Positions 7,565-15,638 of a stretch of DNA of 64,000 nt are shown in pieces (position 1 is the first letter of the stretch; every line of letters starts with the position of its first letter). This DNA is from an uncultured Ruminococcus sp. (GTDB taxonomy: Bacteria > Bacillota > Clostridia > Oscillospirales > Acutalibacteraceae). Both the position numbers and the translations under genes were made by a program. The stretch lies in assembly GCA_902763365.1 (NCBI GenBank), contig CACWRT010000017.1:1-64000 (forward strand), read 5' to 3'. The notes beneath the pieces were generated by a model, which had not been told where the DNA came from, made no database searches, and was given only the letters and a program-made list of their open reading frames with translations.

Positions 7565-8674
7565 TTGGAAGAACGTAAAAACAGCCGGCGAATAGTATGG
7601 CTTGTCATTATGACTGTTATCTTTTCGGCTGCTGTTCTCAGTGCTGCTGTGCTGTACAGACAACAGACTGACGCAAAGATAGAAAACGGTGCCTCACTGC
7701 CTGACGGTATTCCTAAACTTGATTGGGACAGCTCACATGATGAAGAGTCTATGCTTGCCCTTGAAGCCTATTTCTATGAGCTGCAGCCAAAGGTAGCTAT
7801 AAAGAATGCTCCCGATTTTGAATGGAAGGATATCTGCCCCGATCATTTCTGGGTAAAAAGCTTCACCGTTACATCTTATAAAAATACTCCATATAAGGTA
7901 TACGGCTTCACATATATAGATGGCGCAAAAAATAACAAAAAAATGGCTGCCGCTATTGATGCTGAGGCTCAGGATATAATCAATACCGTAAGGAAAGAGC
8001 GCAGCGGCAGTACATGGGATGATATCATAGGAGTACACGATGAGCTGATCCGCAGAATTAAATTTATCAAAGATGATAATGACAACGGCAACACCCGCAA
8101 TCTGTACGGCGCTCTTGTAGAACACCGGGCCGTATGTCAGGGATATTCCTACGCTTTTTCGTATATACTGAAAAAAATGGGATATGTCTCATCAGAGATC
8201 TATTCAAGAGAACATATGTGGAACAGGATAGATTCCCTTGAAAGCGCTGAAAACTATATAGACGTAACATGGGATGATTACGACGATTCCGACAGGAACG
8301 GACAGCCGTATATACATCATGACTTCTTTTGCATAGCAAAAGAAGAAATGGAGCAGTTTGACGAACATACTCCCGAAAGTGCGGATACAAATAACAGAAC
8401 CGCTCCAAAAGGAGATAACTATTATACCAAAAAGGGATATTATATTAAAAGCGGAGATGAAATGGGATTTCATGCCTGCGCTCTTGAACAGTTCAACAGT
8501 GGGAAAAATCTTCTCGAATTCCGCTTTGAGGATCCCGAAGACTATTTAAAAGCCGATGAACAGATAATGACTATCCTTCTCTCTCTCGGCTACAGTGATA
8601 AATATTATACTTTTAAAAAGAATGAGCTTCTTACATTCAGCGTGGGTCTTTATCCCCCTGCTGATGCAGAATAA
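7565..8674 (+). CDS. Membrane-anchored transglutaminase-like (cysteine protease fold) protein
   Basis: The protein is 369 residues with one N-terminal membrane helix (about residues 10-30, IVWLVIMTVIFSAAVLSAA) and an extracytoplasmic remainder. A transglutaminase-core triad is visible: Cys in HRAVCQGYSYAF (about 190), His in SREHMWN (about 217) and Asp in YIDVTWDDY (about 233). In bacteria this fold usually gives proteases or amidases acting at the cell surface; the substrate cannot be read. The start is TTG at 7565, about 10 nt after GGGGGAGG, and no ATG fits. It lies 35 bp after ilvA and 19 bp before ridA, so it is probably in the same operon, although a metabolic link is not obvious. Confidence 0.82.
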   Translation: MEERKNSRRIVWLVIMTVIFSAAVLSAAVLYRQQTDAKIENGASLPDGIPKLDWDSSHDEESMLALEAYFYELQPKVAIKNAPDFEWKDICPDHFWVKSFTVTSYKNTPYKVYGFTYIDGAKNNKKMAAAIDAEAQDIINTVRKERSGSTWDDIIGVHDELIRRIKFIKDDNDNGNTRNLYGALVEHRAVCQGYSYAFSYILKKMGYVSSEIYSREHMWNRIDSLESAENYIDVTWDDYDDSDRNGQPYIHHDFFCIAKEEMEQFDEHTPESADTNNRTAPKGDNYYTKKGYYIKSGDEMGFHACALEQFNSGKNLLEFRFEDPEDYLKADEQIMTILLSLGYSDKYYTFKKNELLTFSVGLYPPADAE

Positions 8675-8693
8675 AAATGAAAGGACGATACTT

Positions 8694-9071
8694 ATGTCAG
8701 AAAAAATCTACACAAAAAACGCGCCCGATGCTATAGGTCCGTATTCACAGGCTGTTAAAACGGGAAACCTGGTATTCACCTCAGGTCAGATTGCAATTAA
8801 CCCTGCTACAGGCAATGTTGAAGCTGATACTATCGAGGGTCAGACAGAACAGGTAATGAAAAACTTAGGAGAACTGCTGAAGGCATCAGGTTCTTCATTT
8901 GACAAGGCAGTTAAGACTGTATGCTTCCTTGCAGATATGAACGACTTTGCTGCTTTCAATGCTGTCTATGGCAAATACTTTACAAGCAAGCCCGCACGTT
9001 CATGCGTAGCAGTAAAAACACTTCCGAAAAACGTTCTCTGCGAGGTTGAAGTTATCGCAGAATGTGAATAA
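8694..9071 (+). CDS. ridA: RidA family enamine/imine deaminase
   Basis: The protein is 125 residues, full length for the YjgF/YER057c/UK114 family. Typical motifs are NAPDAIGPYSQAVKTGNLVF, SGQIAINP, Q-A-V-type helix QTEQVMKNLGELLKASGS and the C-terminal ARSCVAVKTLPKNVLCEVEVIA, whose Arg binds the substrate carboxylate. RidA hydrolyses 2-aminoacrylate and 2-aminocrotonate, the reactive products of serine/threonine dehydratases, protecting PLP enzymes. The ATG at 8694 follows GAAAGGA; in-frame codons upstream belong to the end of the preceding gene. Its location two genes after ilvA fits this role exactly. Confidence 0.95.
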   Translation: MSEKIYTKNAPDAIGPYSQAVKTGNLVFTSGQIAINPATGNVEADTIEGQTEQVMKNLGELLKASGSSFDKAVKTVCFLADMNDFAAFNAVYGKYFTSKPARSCVAVKTLPKNVLCEVEVIAECE

Positions 9072-9083
9072 GGAGAAAAAATC

Positions 9084-10571
9084 TTGAACAGACAAGTGAG
9101 CCTTGTAATACGATATATCTTATCCGTTGTTCTGGTAACGGCAATGGTGTCCGCTGCCGTAATATTCAACGAACAGGAGATTATTTTTCCCGAGATAGCC
9201 GCGCTTGCAGTCGGCGCTTTTATTGCCGATAAAATGCCCTGGAAGGTTAACAGAACGGGTATGTTTATACTTATGACTCTATCGTCATGGATGGGATACG
9301 CTATGTCTGTATATCTCACTGTACCGCTTTTTGTTAAAATAGTAATAGCCTTTGCGGTATGTATTATAGCTTTGTCATACGCAAGATCGACCATGCTTCC
9401 CATGATATCGGCGGCAGTTCTGCCGCTGCTGACCAATGTGCAAAGCATGGTCTATCCTTTTTCGGTAATGCTGCTGACCGCCTGCGTTATAGTCATAAGA
9501 TTAATCCTGCAAAAAACAGGAGTCCTTCCCAAAACAGAATTATCAGATGAAAAGCCCGATACAAAAGCTGATCTTATACGACGTATCTGGCTTATCACGA
9601 TCTTCACGGCTGTTGCTGCGGCGGCCGTTTGCAGCGGAATGATATTTATTATTGCCCCTCCGCTTGCAGTATTTTTCGCCGAAGCAGCCGAAAGAAACAG
9701 CCCTGTAAAAAAAGATCCCTTCCGTTTTTTCCTCTGTACTATACTTTGTGCTTTTGCAGGAACTGCGACACGTGCCGTACTGATCGACCTTTTCAGAGTC
9801 AATATTATTCCGGCAGCTGCGGTCGCTGCGGCAGTATCAATATTTTTCCTGATCCTGTTCAAAAAGCCATTTCCCCCTGCTGCGGCACTTGCCATTCTTC
9901 CCTTTATTCTGCCCGAGACTGACATAGCTGTCTATCCGTTTCAGGTAACAACGGGCTGTGCTGTATTTGTTAGCCTGGATATGCTCTATCAGAAGGCTTG
10001 GGATAAGGGAATCCCGATGAGGATATACAATGCGGTGGCAAGTTTTATCCGTTCAATACAGATAATACAGCCGGAAAAAATACAGCCGGACACAGTTAAA
10101 CAGACGGACGATACAGAGCATACATCGGCCTCTCCCGACAGTAATGACGGCGAGCTGCTTATCCCCTCAATCCCCGACGGAAACGATATACCCGTATCAG
10201 AAAGCATACATGAAGAAGCTGCTGACGACGATTCATTATCTTTTGCCGTTCCCGGACTGATTGAAAATACTCAGCCGTCTGAGGAAATTATTGAAAACGA
10301 AAATACTGACGAAATCCGAGAAGCATCCGCACTGAATAATGAACATCAGCAAAACGCCGCTGCTGACACAGATACAGTAAGATCAGATGAAAAAATTCCC
10401 GAAGATGATACGGAAAATACTCAGAAAGAAAGCGCCTTCTCATCCTCCGAAAGAGCGGTTATGGGTATGTTCGACAGAGTAAAGGCTATGTTCCCGCAAA
10501 AGAAAAAAGCCTCCTCCGATAAGCCTAAAGAAAGATCAGGCGTCAGTAATAATGTCAGAACAAGACTGTAA
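9084..10571 (+). CDS. Polytopic membrane protein with long acidic cytoplasmic tail
   Basis: The protein is 495 residues. About ten hydrophobic helices lie in residues 1-310, in two similar halves that each start with a cluster around a conserved FPEIAALAVGAF / PPAAALAILPFIL type helix. This recalls the duplicated helix bundles of HPP- or FUSC-like membrane proteins, but the match is too weak to name. Residues 330-495 are a low-complexity Glu/Asp/Ser/Thr-rich tail ending in a basic stretch (RVKAMFPQKKKAS). The start is TTG at 9084 after AAGGAG. It lies 12 bp after ridA and ends the operon before a strong terminator. Function is unknown; transport is a guess. Confidence 0.72.
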   Translation: MNRQVSLVIRYILSVVLVTAMVSAAVIFNEQEIIFPEIAALAVGAFIADKMPWKVNRTGMFILMTLSSWMGYAMSVYLTVPLFVKIVIAFAVCIIALSYARSTMLPMISAAVLPLLTNVQSMVYPFSVMLLTACVIVIRLILQKTGVLPKTELSDEKPDTKADLIRRIWLITIFTAVAAAAVCSGMIFIIAPPLAVFFAEAAERNSPVKKDPFRFFLCTILCAFAGTATRAVLIDLFRVNIIPAAAVAAAVSIFFLILFKKPFPPAAALAILPFILPETDIAVYPFQVTTGCAVFVSLDMLYQKAWDKGIPMRIYNAVASFIRSIQIIQPEKIQPDTVKQTDDTEHTSASPDSNDGELLIPSIPDGNDIPVSESIHEEAADDDSLSFAVPGLIENTQPSEEIIENENTDEIREASALNNEHQQNAAADTDTVRSDEKIPEDDTENTQKESAFSSSERAVMGMFDRVKAMFPQKKKASSDKPKERSGVSNNVRTRL

Positions 10572-10577
10572 GTAATT

Positions 10578-10611
10578 GAACCCCCGAAATAAAGCGGGGG
10601 TTCGTTTTTTT
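10578..10611. terminator. Bidirectional terminator between operon end and pnuC
   Basis: An 8-bp stem (GAACCCCC/GGGGGTTC, 578-585 and 596-603 past 10,000) is followed by seven T on the plus strand. The two flanking genes converge, so it may serve both. Confidence 0.88.
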
Positions 10612-10614
10612 GTA

Positions 10615-11310
10615 TCAGCCCTGCTGACTTTTCTGCATTCTCTTCCAGTTTATAAAGCCGTAAATATCATTTATCAGAAAGGCGCAAAAGCACACTACGA
10701 CAGAAAGATATCTTATATCGGTAACGCTTGCAAGTATCCAGAGTATGACCAGAACCACGTCGTTACAGGCATATGCAAGAGCAAAACAGGGACTCCTCTT
10801 ATATGTAAGCCATACTGCAAGAAAGCTTGTAGAAACCGAAAATGTGCTTGGAATTATATTGGCAGTATTAAAGTATCCTAAAACATAATAGAATATAACT
10901 GTTACAGCAGCAGTCAGAACTGCCGCGAGAATTTTTTCACCGGCTTTTAATCCGTTGTTTATACTAACCTGTGAACGTTTGCCGTTATACGGATTTTTAA
11001 GCCATGATATAAGCGCAAATACAGACATAGGCAGTGTCATGCCAATATATGTCAGCATTTCACCGTAGTATTTAAACCCGAACGATATTACACCGTATAT
11101 GATACTGAATAAAACCATAAGTATCTGCCCGACAGGATTTCCTTTTGCACAGAAAATAAGTGATGTCACTCCTATAAGTGAGGCGGTAAGTGTAAGATAA
11201 TTATTCCTGTCAAATATACAGAATGATATAACTATCAGCACAACGGAAAATGACCACAGAAATATTTCTGTTCTTGTAAAATAATTCATAATTGATCTTA
11301 TCAGCTTCAT
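10615..11310 (-). CDS. pnuC: Nicotinamide riboside transporter PnuC
   Basis: The protein is 231 residues, normal for PnuC, with seven to eight membrane helices. Family signatures include SLIFCAKGNPVGQILMVLFS near residue 50, the loop with SWLKNPY, and the C-terminal FLINDIYGFINWKRMQKSQ. PnuC imports nicotinamide riboside by facilitated diffusion for NAD salvage. GGAGGTC precedes the ATG at 11310. It lies downstream of galE on the same strand, separated by a strong hairpin with a U-run (11340-11398) only 30 nt before the start, so expression may depend on reading through it. Confidence 0.9.
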   Translation of the reverse strand: MKLIRSIMNYFTRTEIFLWSFSVVLIVISFCIFDRNNYLTLTASLIGVTSLIFCAKGNPVGQILMVLFSIIYGVISFGFKYYGEMLTYIGMTLPMSVFALISWLKNPYNGKRSQVSINNGLKAGEKILAAVLTAAVTVIFYYVLGYFNTANIIPSTFSVSTSFLAVWLTYKRSPCFALAYACNDVVLVILWILASVTDIRYLSVVVCFCAFLINDIYGFINWKRMQKSQQG

Positions 11311-11339
11311 TTTTGACCTCCGATTTGTTTTTTAACTAT

Positions 11340-11398
11340 AAAAAGCATTCGTAATACACATCTTCTAAGACCTGACGATGTGTAAACGAATGCTTTTT
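11340..11398 (-). terminator. Strong two-part hairpin upstream of pnuC: galE terminator or pnuC attenuator
   Basis: AAAAAGCATTCGT (11340-11352) pairs with ACGAATGCTTTTT (11386-11398), and an inner stem pairs ACACATC with GATGTGT (11356-11362/11377-11383). On the minus strand a U-run follows. Only 30 nt separate it from pnuC, leaving no room for another promoter, so it may be a regulated terminator. No known riboswitch was recognised in the leader. Confidence 0.65.
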
Positions 11399-11480
11399 GC
11401 ACTCTCTACCCGGTGGCAGAAGGCAGTGAAAACTGCCGTTTGATATTTATTTTTCTCATACTTTGAATAAATTACAGTTT

Positions 11481-12494
11481 TTATGCCTTTATACCGTCCG
11501 GATTTTTCAACTGGAAATTCCATGTATCAAGACACATTTTATCAATATCATACTTTGCAGTCCAGCCTAATTCCTTATTGGCTTTGGACGCATCTGCATA
11601 GAATTCCGGCAGATCGCCCTCTCTTCTTGCGCCTATAACATAATTCAGTCTGACTCCGCTTGCTTTTTCAAATGCGCCTATAATATCAAGTACGCTGTAG
11701 CCCTTGCCGTTGCCGATATTATAAGCTTCTATGCCTGTTGTACCCAAAATCTTATCTACCGCGCAAAGATGAGCCTTTGCAAGGTCGACCACATGAATAT
11801 AATCCCTTATGCAGGTTCCGTCCTTTGTGTCATAATCTCCGCCGAATACGGTAAGCTTTTCAAGCTTTCCTATAGCTACTCTTGAAATATAAGGCATGAG
11901 GTTGTTCGGTATACCGTTGGGGTCTTCACCGATAAGTCCGCTTTCGTGTGCGCCGATAGGGTTAAAATATCTCAGAAGCGCAATACTCCACTCATTATCG
12001 GAAGTATATACATCTCCCAGTATCTGCTCTATGAAATGCTTTGTCCTGCCGTAAGGGCTGCTGACATCGCCTGTTATCATATCTTCCCTGTAAGGAATAG
12101 GATTGTTGCCGTATACGGTAGCTGAAGAGCTGAACACTATTTTCTTACAGCTGTACTCCCCCATTACCTCAAATAATGTTACAGATCCTGATATGTTATT
12201 CTCAAAATAAAGCAGAGGCTTTTTTGTTGACTCTCCCACAGCCTTCAGACCGGCAAAATGAATAACAGCATCCACCCTGTTTTCCGAGAATACCTTTTCA
12301 AGACCTGCTTTATCACGGATATCACAATCATATCTTTTCAGCTTTTTGCCTGTTATTTTTTCCACCCGGTCAAGAACTGCGGGAGTGCTGTTAAAATAAT
12401 TATCAACAACTATAACATCATATCCGTTTTCAAGAAGCTCTACACAGGTATGACTTCCTATATAACCTGCTCCGCCTGTAACTAAAATTGTCAT
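11481..12494 (-). CDS. galE: UDP-glucose 4-epimerase
   Basis: The protein is 337 residues, full length for GalE, an extended short-chain dehydrogenase that interconverts UDP-glucose and UDP-galactose using bound NAD. The N-terminal Rossmann motif is VTGGAGYIGSHTCVELL. The catalytic tyrosine and lysine are in SSPYGRTKHF, with the upstream serine in FSSSATVYGN. RDYIHVVDLAKAH and YNIGNGKGYSVLDII are also family signatures. The product feeds galactose use and galactose-containing surface polymers. Its start lies 9 bp after the stop of the Nudix gene, so the two are co-transcribed. Confidence 0.95.
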   Translation of the reverse strand: MTILVTGGAGYIGSHTCVELLENGYDVIVVDNYFNSTPAVLDRVEKITGKKLKRYDCDIRDKAGLEKVFSENRVDAVIHFAGLKAVGESTKKPLLYFENNISGSVTLFEVMGEYSCKKIVFSSSATVYGNNPIPYREDMITGDVSSPYGRTKHFIEQILGDVYTSDNEWSIALLRYFNPIGAHESGLIGEDPNGIPNNLMPYISRVAIGKLEKLTVFGGDYDTKDGTCIRDYIHVVDLAKAHLCAVDKILGTTGIEAYNIGNGKGYSVLDIIGAFEKASGVRLNYVIGARREGDLPEFYADASKANKELGWTAKYDIDKMCLDTWNFQLKNPDGIKA

Positions 12495-12503
12495 ACTTAT
12501 CTC

Positions 12504-13190
12504 CTATTCTGAAATTATTTTTCTGACATCTTTAAGTGTCTTTATATCGTTTTCATGACGGCACATTTTTAGTGCTTCATCTATGCTTACCCAAAGATAA
12601 TAATCTATCTCGCTTTGCTGCATACTTACAATACTTTTTTCCGCCTTTGCAAGAAAGAAGACAGCTGTTTTTCTTATTTTCCCATATGGGCGGTATGTAC
12701 TTATCCTTCTGAACCCGGGGACTATGGAAACATTCAGTCCTGTTTCCTCTTTTATTTCCCTGAGAGCAGTTTCTTCCTCCCGCTCATCTCCCTCTATATG
12801 CCCCTTGGGGAAGGTCCAGCATTTTCCGTTATGATTTTTTACAAGAAGTATCTTCAATTCTTTTCTTTCATTATAACGGTATATGACTGCGCCGCAGGAC
12901 TTTTCATATATGCAGTTGATCTTTTTGAATACGAGAGATGTCCGGCTGAGTCTGCGGCGTATCTCAGGTTCATAGAATACTTCATCAGGGAGCGCGGCAA
13001 CAAGACGTGTACGTGAACTGACATCGCCTATTGCAGCGGCTATTATGATACACTCTATCTCACCGTGAAGCTCCATATCGGTTATGACGTATACCTGTCT
13101 GAGATCAGTACCGCCTACTATCTGACCTGTGTAGAGATGCTTATCGGTCAATGTGCCGAATATCTCTATTGTTACTGTTTTGCCCAACAT
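12504..13190 (-). CDS. Nudix hydrolase with an N-terminal accessory domain
   Basis: The protein is 228 residues. The C-terminal half is a Nudix domain whose box runs from Gly130 (GHIEGDEREEETALREIKEE, then TGL), matching GX5EX7REUXEEXGU with all metal-binding glutamates. It cleaves a nucleoside diphosphate linked to another group; the substrate cannot be told. The N-terminal 90 residues form a beta-rich domain I do not recognise, with conserved-looking GGTDLRQVYVITD. I take the ATG at 13190, 8 nt after GGAGG, not the GTG two codons earlier, which is too close to that site. It is first in a run with galE. A weak promoter (ATTCAA at 13238, CTTATA at 13214, read on the minus strand) lies upstream. 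Confidence 0.85.
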   Translation of the reverse strand: MLGKTVTIEIFGTLTDKHLYTGQIVGGTDLRQVYVITDMELHGEIECIIIAAAIGDVSSRTRLVAALPDEVFYEPEIRRRLSRTSLVFKKINCIYEKSCGAVIYRYNERKELKILLVKNHNGKCWTFPKGHIEGDEREEETALREIKEETGLNVSIVPGFRRISTYRPYGKIRKTAVFFLAKAEKSIVSMQQSEIDYYLWVSIDEALKMCRHENDIKTLKDVRKIISE

Positions 13191-13289
13191 CGGCACACCC
13201 TCCCTCCAACAAGCTTATAGAATTAACAGCCTGTAAAATTCAAAAATAAATTTGTTCTGTTCTAAAACAGATCATTCTACGGATGACTA

Positions 13290-14474
13290 TTATAATATGG
13301 TTTTCAACTCATCAACTCTCTGACTGTTATTGGCAGTATATGATGAATTAAGAACAAGAACATCGGTATATTTATTTTCTTTGATATAGTCCAGCACATT
13401 GCCGTCATAATATGACGGATCGACTATCATCACCTCGTCAAAATTCGCCGCCGTGAACGGCGCAAAAGCACACCCAAAGGAATCCTTTATTATACAAAGC
13501 TTCCTTCCTGTCTGAAGCGATGTTTCTATATGCATATACGGATTATTGCCCCAGATAAAGGCGCTGTATGCGTTAGAACCTGCTGCAAATTCGGCTATCA
13601 TGGGGACTTCCCTTTCCTCATCCCTGCCATTTTCCAGAAGCTTGCAGTATCCGTCTGTTTTATAGTATGTCACAGTATCAGGATTCCGGTCAAGCTCGGG
13701 ACAGCCGTCAGGTTGTTCGTCTGTAATAGTCGCCGCATGAAGAGAGCCTTTGAAGCCATCTATCTTACCCGAAGCAAGTGTATCAAGCTTTACCGGATCA
13801 GTCTGCGCTGCAGTACAGAAATCCTCATAGGCATAATAGGCGCCCTGAGCAGTCCAGTTATTGTCCGTTCTGAAATAAATATATTCATCCTTATGTTTCG
13901 TCATCGTGTCCTCAACACTTACGGTTATGATCCTTTTATCAAGCGCGGAGTAAACATCTGAGATACTCTTTTTCTCGTCAGCGCCGCCTCTGTATTTTTC
14001 GGGCAGAGCAATGAGAGAATGTGTGGGCGCAATCATACAGTAAACGCTGACATCATCTCCAAGAGAAGCTTTTACCAACGAAACGGCAGCAGCATACTCT
14101 TTTTCGGCTGTTTTGTTTTCATTAAAGATCTCAAAGCCCGTATTGCCGTAAAGAAAAACATTTTCGACCCATTTGGTTTCGGGTTCCTTTTGAGGTTCTG
14201 CCGACGGTTCTGTACTGTTCTGTCCCGAAGGCTGTGACGCAGAGGAAGAGATCTGCTGTGTTTTTTTGTCATCTTCCTTTTTACCGAACACACCGAAATG
14301 TATACACAGCGCCGCCGCTGCCGCCAGTACTGCCAGTATTGCAAAAATCATCAGAATGATCTTCCACGGGCTTATACGTTTTCTGCCGTAATTGCCATAT
14401 CCGCCATAAGATCTGATGGGATATTTTGACCTGTATGAGCTTTTTTTGATACTGTAATATTTCTTATTCGCCAT
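13290..14474 (-). CDS. Membrane-anchored DHHW-type SGNH-like protein
   Basis: The protein is 394 residues: a basic Tyr/Gly/Ser-rich cytoplasmic head (1-40), one membrane helix (about 42-62, IILMIFAILAVLAAAAALCI), a Ser/Gln linker and an extracytoplasmic domain. Residues 115-394 match the DHHW family, related to AlgX/AlgJ O-acetylation proteins: VYCMIAPTHSLIALP, IYFRTDNNWTAQGAYYAYEDF and CIIKDSFGCAFAPF are the diagnostic regions. The usual DHHW motif reads DNNW here, so both histidines are Asn. The family is linked to cell-surface polysaccharide modification. The ATG at 14474 follows AAGGTGGG. It may be altered in catalysis because of the motif change. Confidence 0.8.
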   Translation of the reverse strand: MANKKYYSIKKSSYRSKYPIRSYGGYGNYGRKRISPWKIILMIFAILAVLAAAAALCIHFGVFGKKEDDKKTQQISSSASQPSGQNSTEPSAEPQKEPETKWVENVFLYGNTGFEIFNENKTAEKEYAAAVSLVKASLGDDVSVYCMIAPTHSLIALPEKYRGGADEKKSISDVYSALDKRIITVSVEDTMTKHKDEYIYFRTDNNWTAQGAYYAYEDFCTAAQTDPVKLDTLASGKIDGFKGSLHAATITDEQPDGCPELDRNPDTVTYYKTDGYCKLLENGRDEEREVPMIAEFAAGSNAYSAFIWGNNPYMHIETSLQTGRKLCIIKDSFGCAFAPFTAANFDEVMIVDPSYYDGNVLDYIKENKYTDVLVLNSSYTANNSQRVDELKTIL

Positions 14475-14719
14475 TGTCTTCCCACCTTAAAATGCCCGAC
14501 TGAGCGGTACTGTCTGTAAAATAGATACAGTAAATCCAATTTACATTCTACTATAAAGTATAATTGATTTTACTCAAAATTACAATAATATAATACAACA
14601 AACTTAAAGGTAAAATAAAGAAAATTTCGGCTAAATAGGCGGAATTATTATAAGTCTGTAAATCAGCGATGAATAAGTAAAAAATTTTCCCCCGTCGGAA
14701 ATTTTATTATTTTTATGGG

Positions 14720-14748
14720 TTGACAAATTTTGCTTCATGTATTATAAT
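14720..14748 (+). promoter_or_regulatory. Promoter of the winged-helix regulator gene
   Basis: TTGACA (14720-14725), 17 nt and TATAAT (14743-14748) form a perfect consensus 33 bp before the chosen start. The rest of the 14475-14780 gap is AT-rich and holds no gene; it must also contain the divergent promoter of the DHHW gene, of which only weak candidates (TTGAGT/TATAGT) are visible. Confidence 0.85.
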
Positions 14749-14780
14749 GTAGCTATAAGTTCACAAAGAAGGTGAAAGAT

Positions 14781-15560
14781 GTGAAAGTAGGAGTAATATA
14801 TACAGCTAAAAGCGAACTTGAATTTTTCAGTTCTGATCTCGGGGTTATTCCCGAAAAAAATATCTTATTTTTTTCGGTTTCTGATGTGAATTTCAGACGC
14901 ATTTCGTATTGCAGCATAATATTATTATCTGCCGAAATATCCTGGGACGGGGATAACAGAAAGGTTTTCAACAAGCTTTTCTTTTCGGGAAAGAAAAAGC
15001 TATGCTTTACGTTTGAGTTCAAAAAAGACAATAAATTTATATTAAGGCTTATACCACCCGCAAGGCAGATATTATTTTATCATAACATGATAAGCTTCGG
15101 AGATGACACACATATACGAATGACTGCAAGGACATTCGGGTTATTTGATGTGTATGTGGACAACAAAGTCATTGAATTCAGGAACAGCAAAGCAAAAGAA
15201 CTGCTTGCGTTATGTATTGACAGGTGCGGTGAGACAGTAAGCGCAAAAGAAGCAGGAGAAATGCTGTGGGAAGAAAGAGTTTATGATGATAACGTAAGTC
15301 AGCTTTACCGAAAGGCAGCAAGAGAGCTTACACGTTCTCTTGAACAGGCAAACGTACCTGAGTTGTTTGTACGGGGACACGGCAAGTGCCGCATAAATCA
15401 CAAGCTCATCAAATGTGATTATTATACATATCTTAAAGGGCCGGAGCTCATCTGTCCCGATCCCGATAGCTATTTGCAGGAATATGTGTGGGCTAAAAAA
15501 ACACGAAAGGCCATTTTCAACAAAATACACGGCATTATGGACCCGGAAGATAAAAATTAA
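14781..15560 (+). CDS. Winged-helix transcriptional regulator (Trans_reg_C/SARP-like DNA-binding domain)
   Basis: The protein is 259 residues from the GTG at 14781, which lies 6 nt after AAGGTGA; an earlier in-frame GTG at 14772 overlaps that site. Residues about 1-115 resemble a degenerate receiver-like alpha/beta domain (MKVGVIYTAKSEL...) without a clear phosphorylation aspartate. The C-terminal 140 residues match the OmpR/SARP-type winged helix: ARTFGLFDVYVDNK, FRNSKAKELLALCIDR, VSAKEAGEMLWEE and the recognition-helix region VSQLYRKAARELTRSLEQ. It converges with the first giant gene across a terminator. Control of the surface locus is possible but not shown. Confidence 0.78.
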   Translation: MKVGVIYTAKSELEFFSSDLGVIPEKNILFFSVSDVNFRRISYCSIILLSAEISWDGDNRKVFNKLFFSGKKKLCFTFEFKKDNKFILRLIPPARQILFYHNMISFGDDTHIRMTARTFGLFDVYVDNKVIEFRNSKAKELLALCIDRCGETVSAKEAGEMLWEERVYDDNVSQLYRKAARELTRSLEQANVPELFVRGHGKCRINHKLIKCDYYTYLKGPELICPDPDSYLQEYVWAKKTRKAIFNKIHGIMDPEDKN

Positions 15561-15576
15561 TGATCACAATCAAACG

Positions 15577-15618
15577 GAACCGCTTCACATTACTTTTTTG
15601 TGAAGCGGTTCTGTTTTT
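15577..15618 (+). terminator. Terminator of the regulator gene
   Basis: A 13-bp stem GAACCGCTTCACA/TGTGAAGCGGTTC (15577-15589 and 15599-15611) is followed by TGTTTTT. It sits between two convergent genes and may also slow transcription from the giant gene. Confidence 0.88.
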
Positions 15619-15638
15619 CACTCTGAAAATATCAGAGC

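Noticed and set aside
9359..9925. Alternative frames overlapping the polytopic membrane protein and RidA
   Set aside because: The plus-strand frames from 9084 and 8694 have proper starts and coherent domains; the others are shadows.
11399..11480. Known riboswitch before pnuC
   Set aside because: The leader has a small GGCAG/CTGCC hairpin but no recognisable conserved core of NAD, TPP or preQ1 riboswitches.
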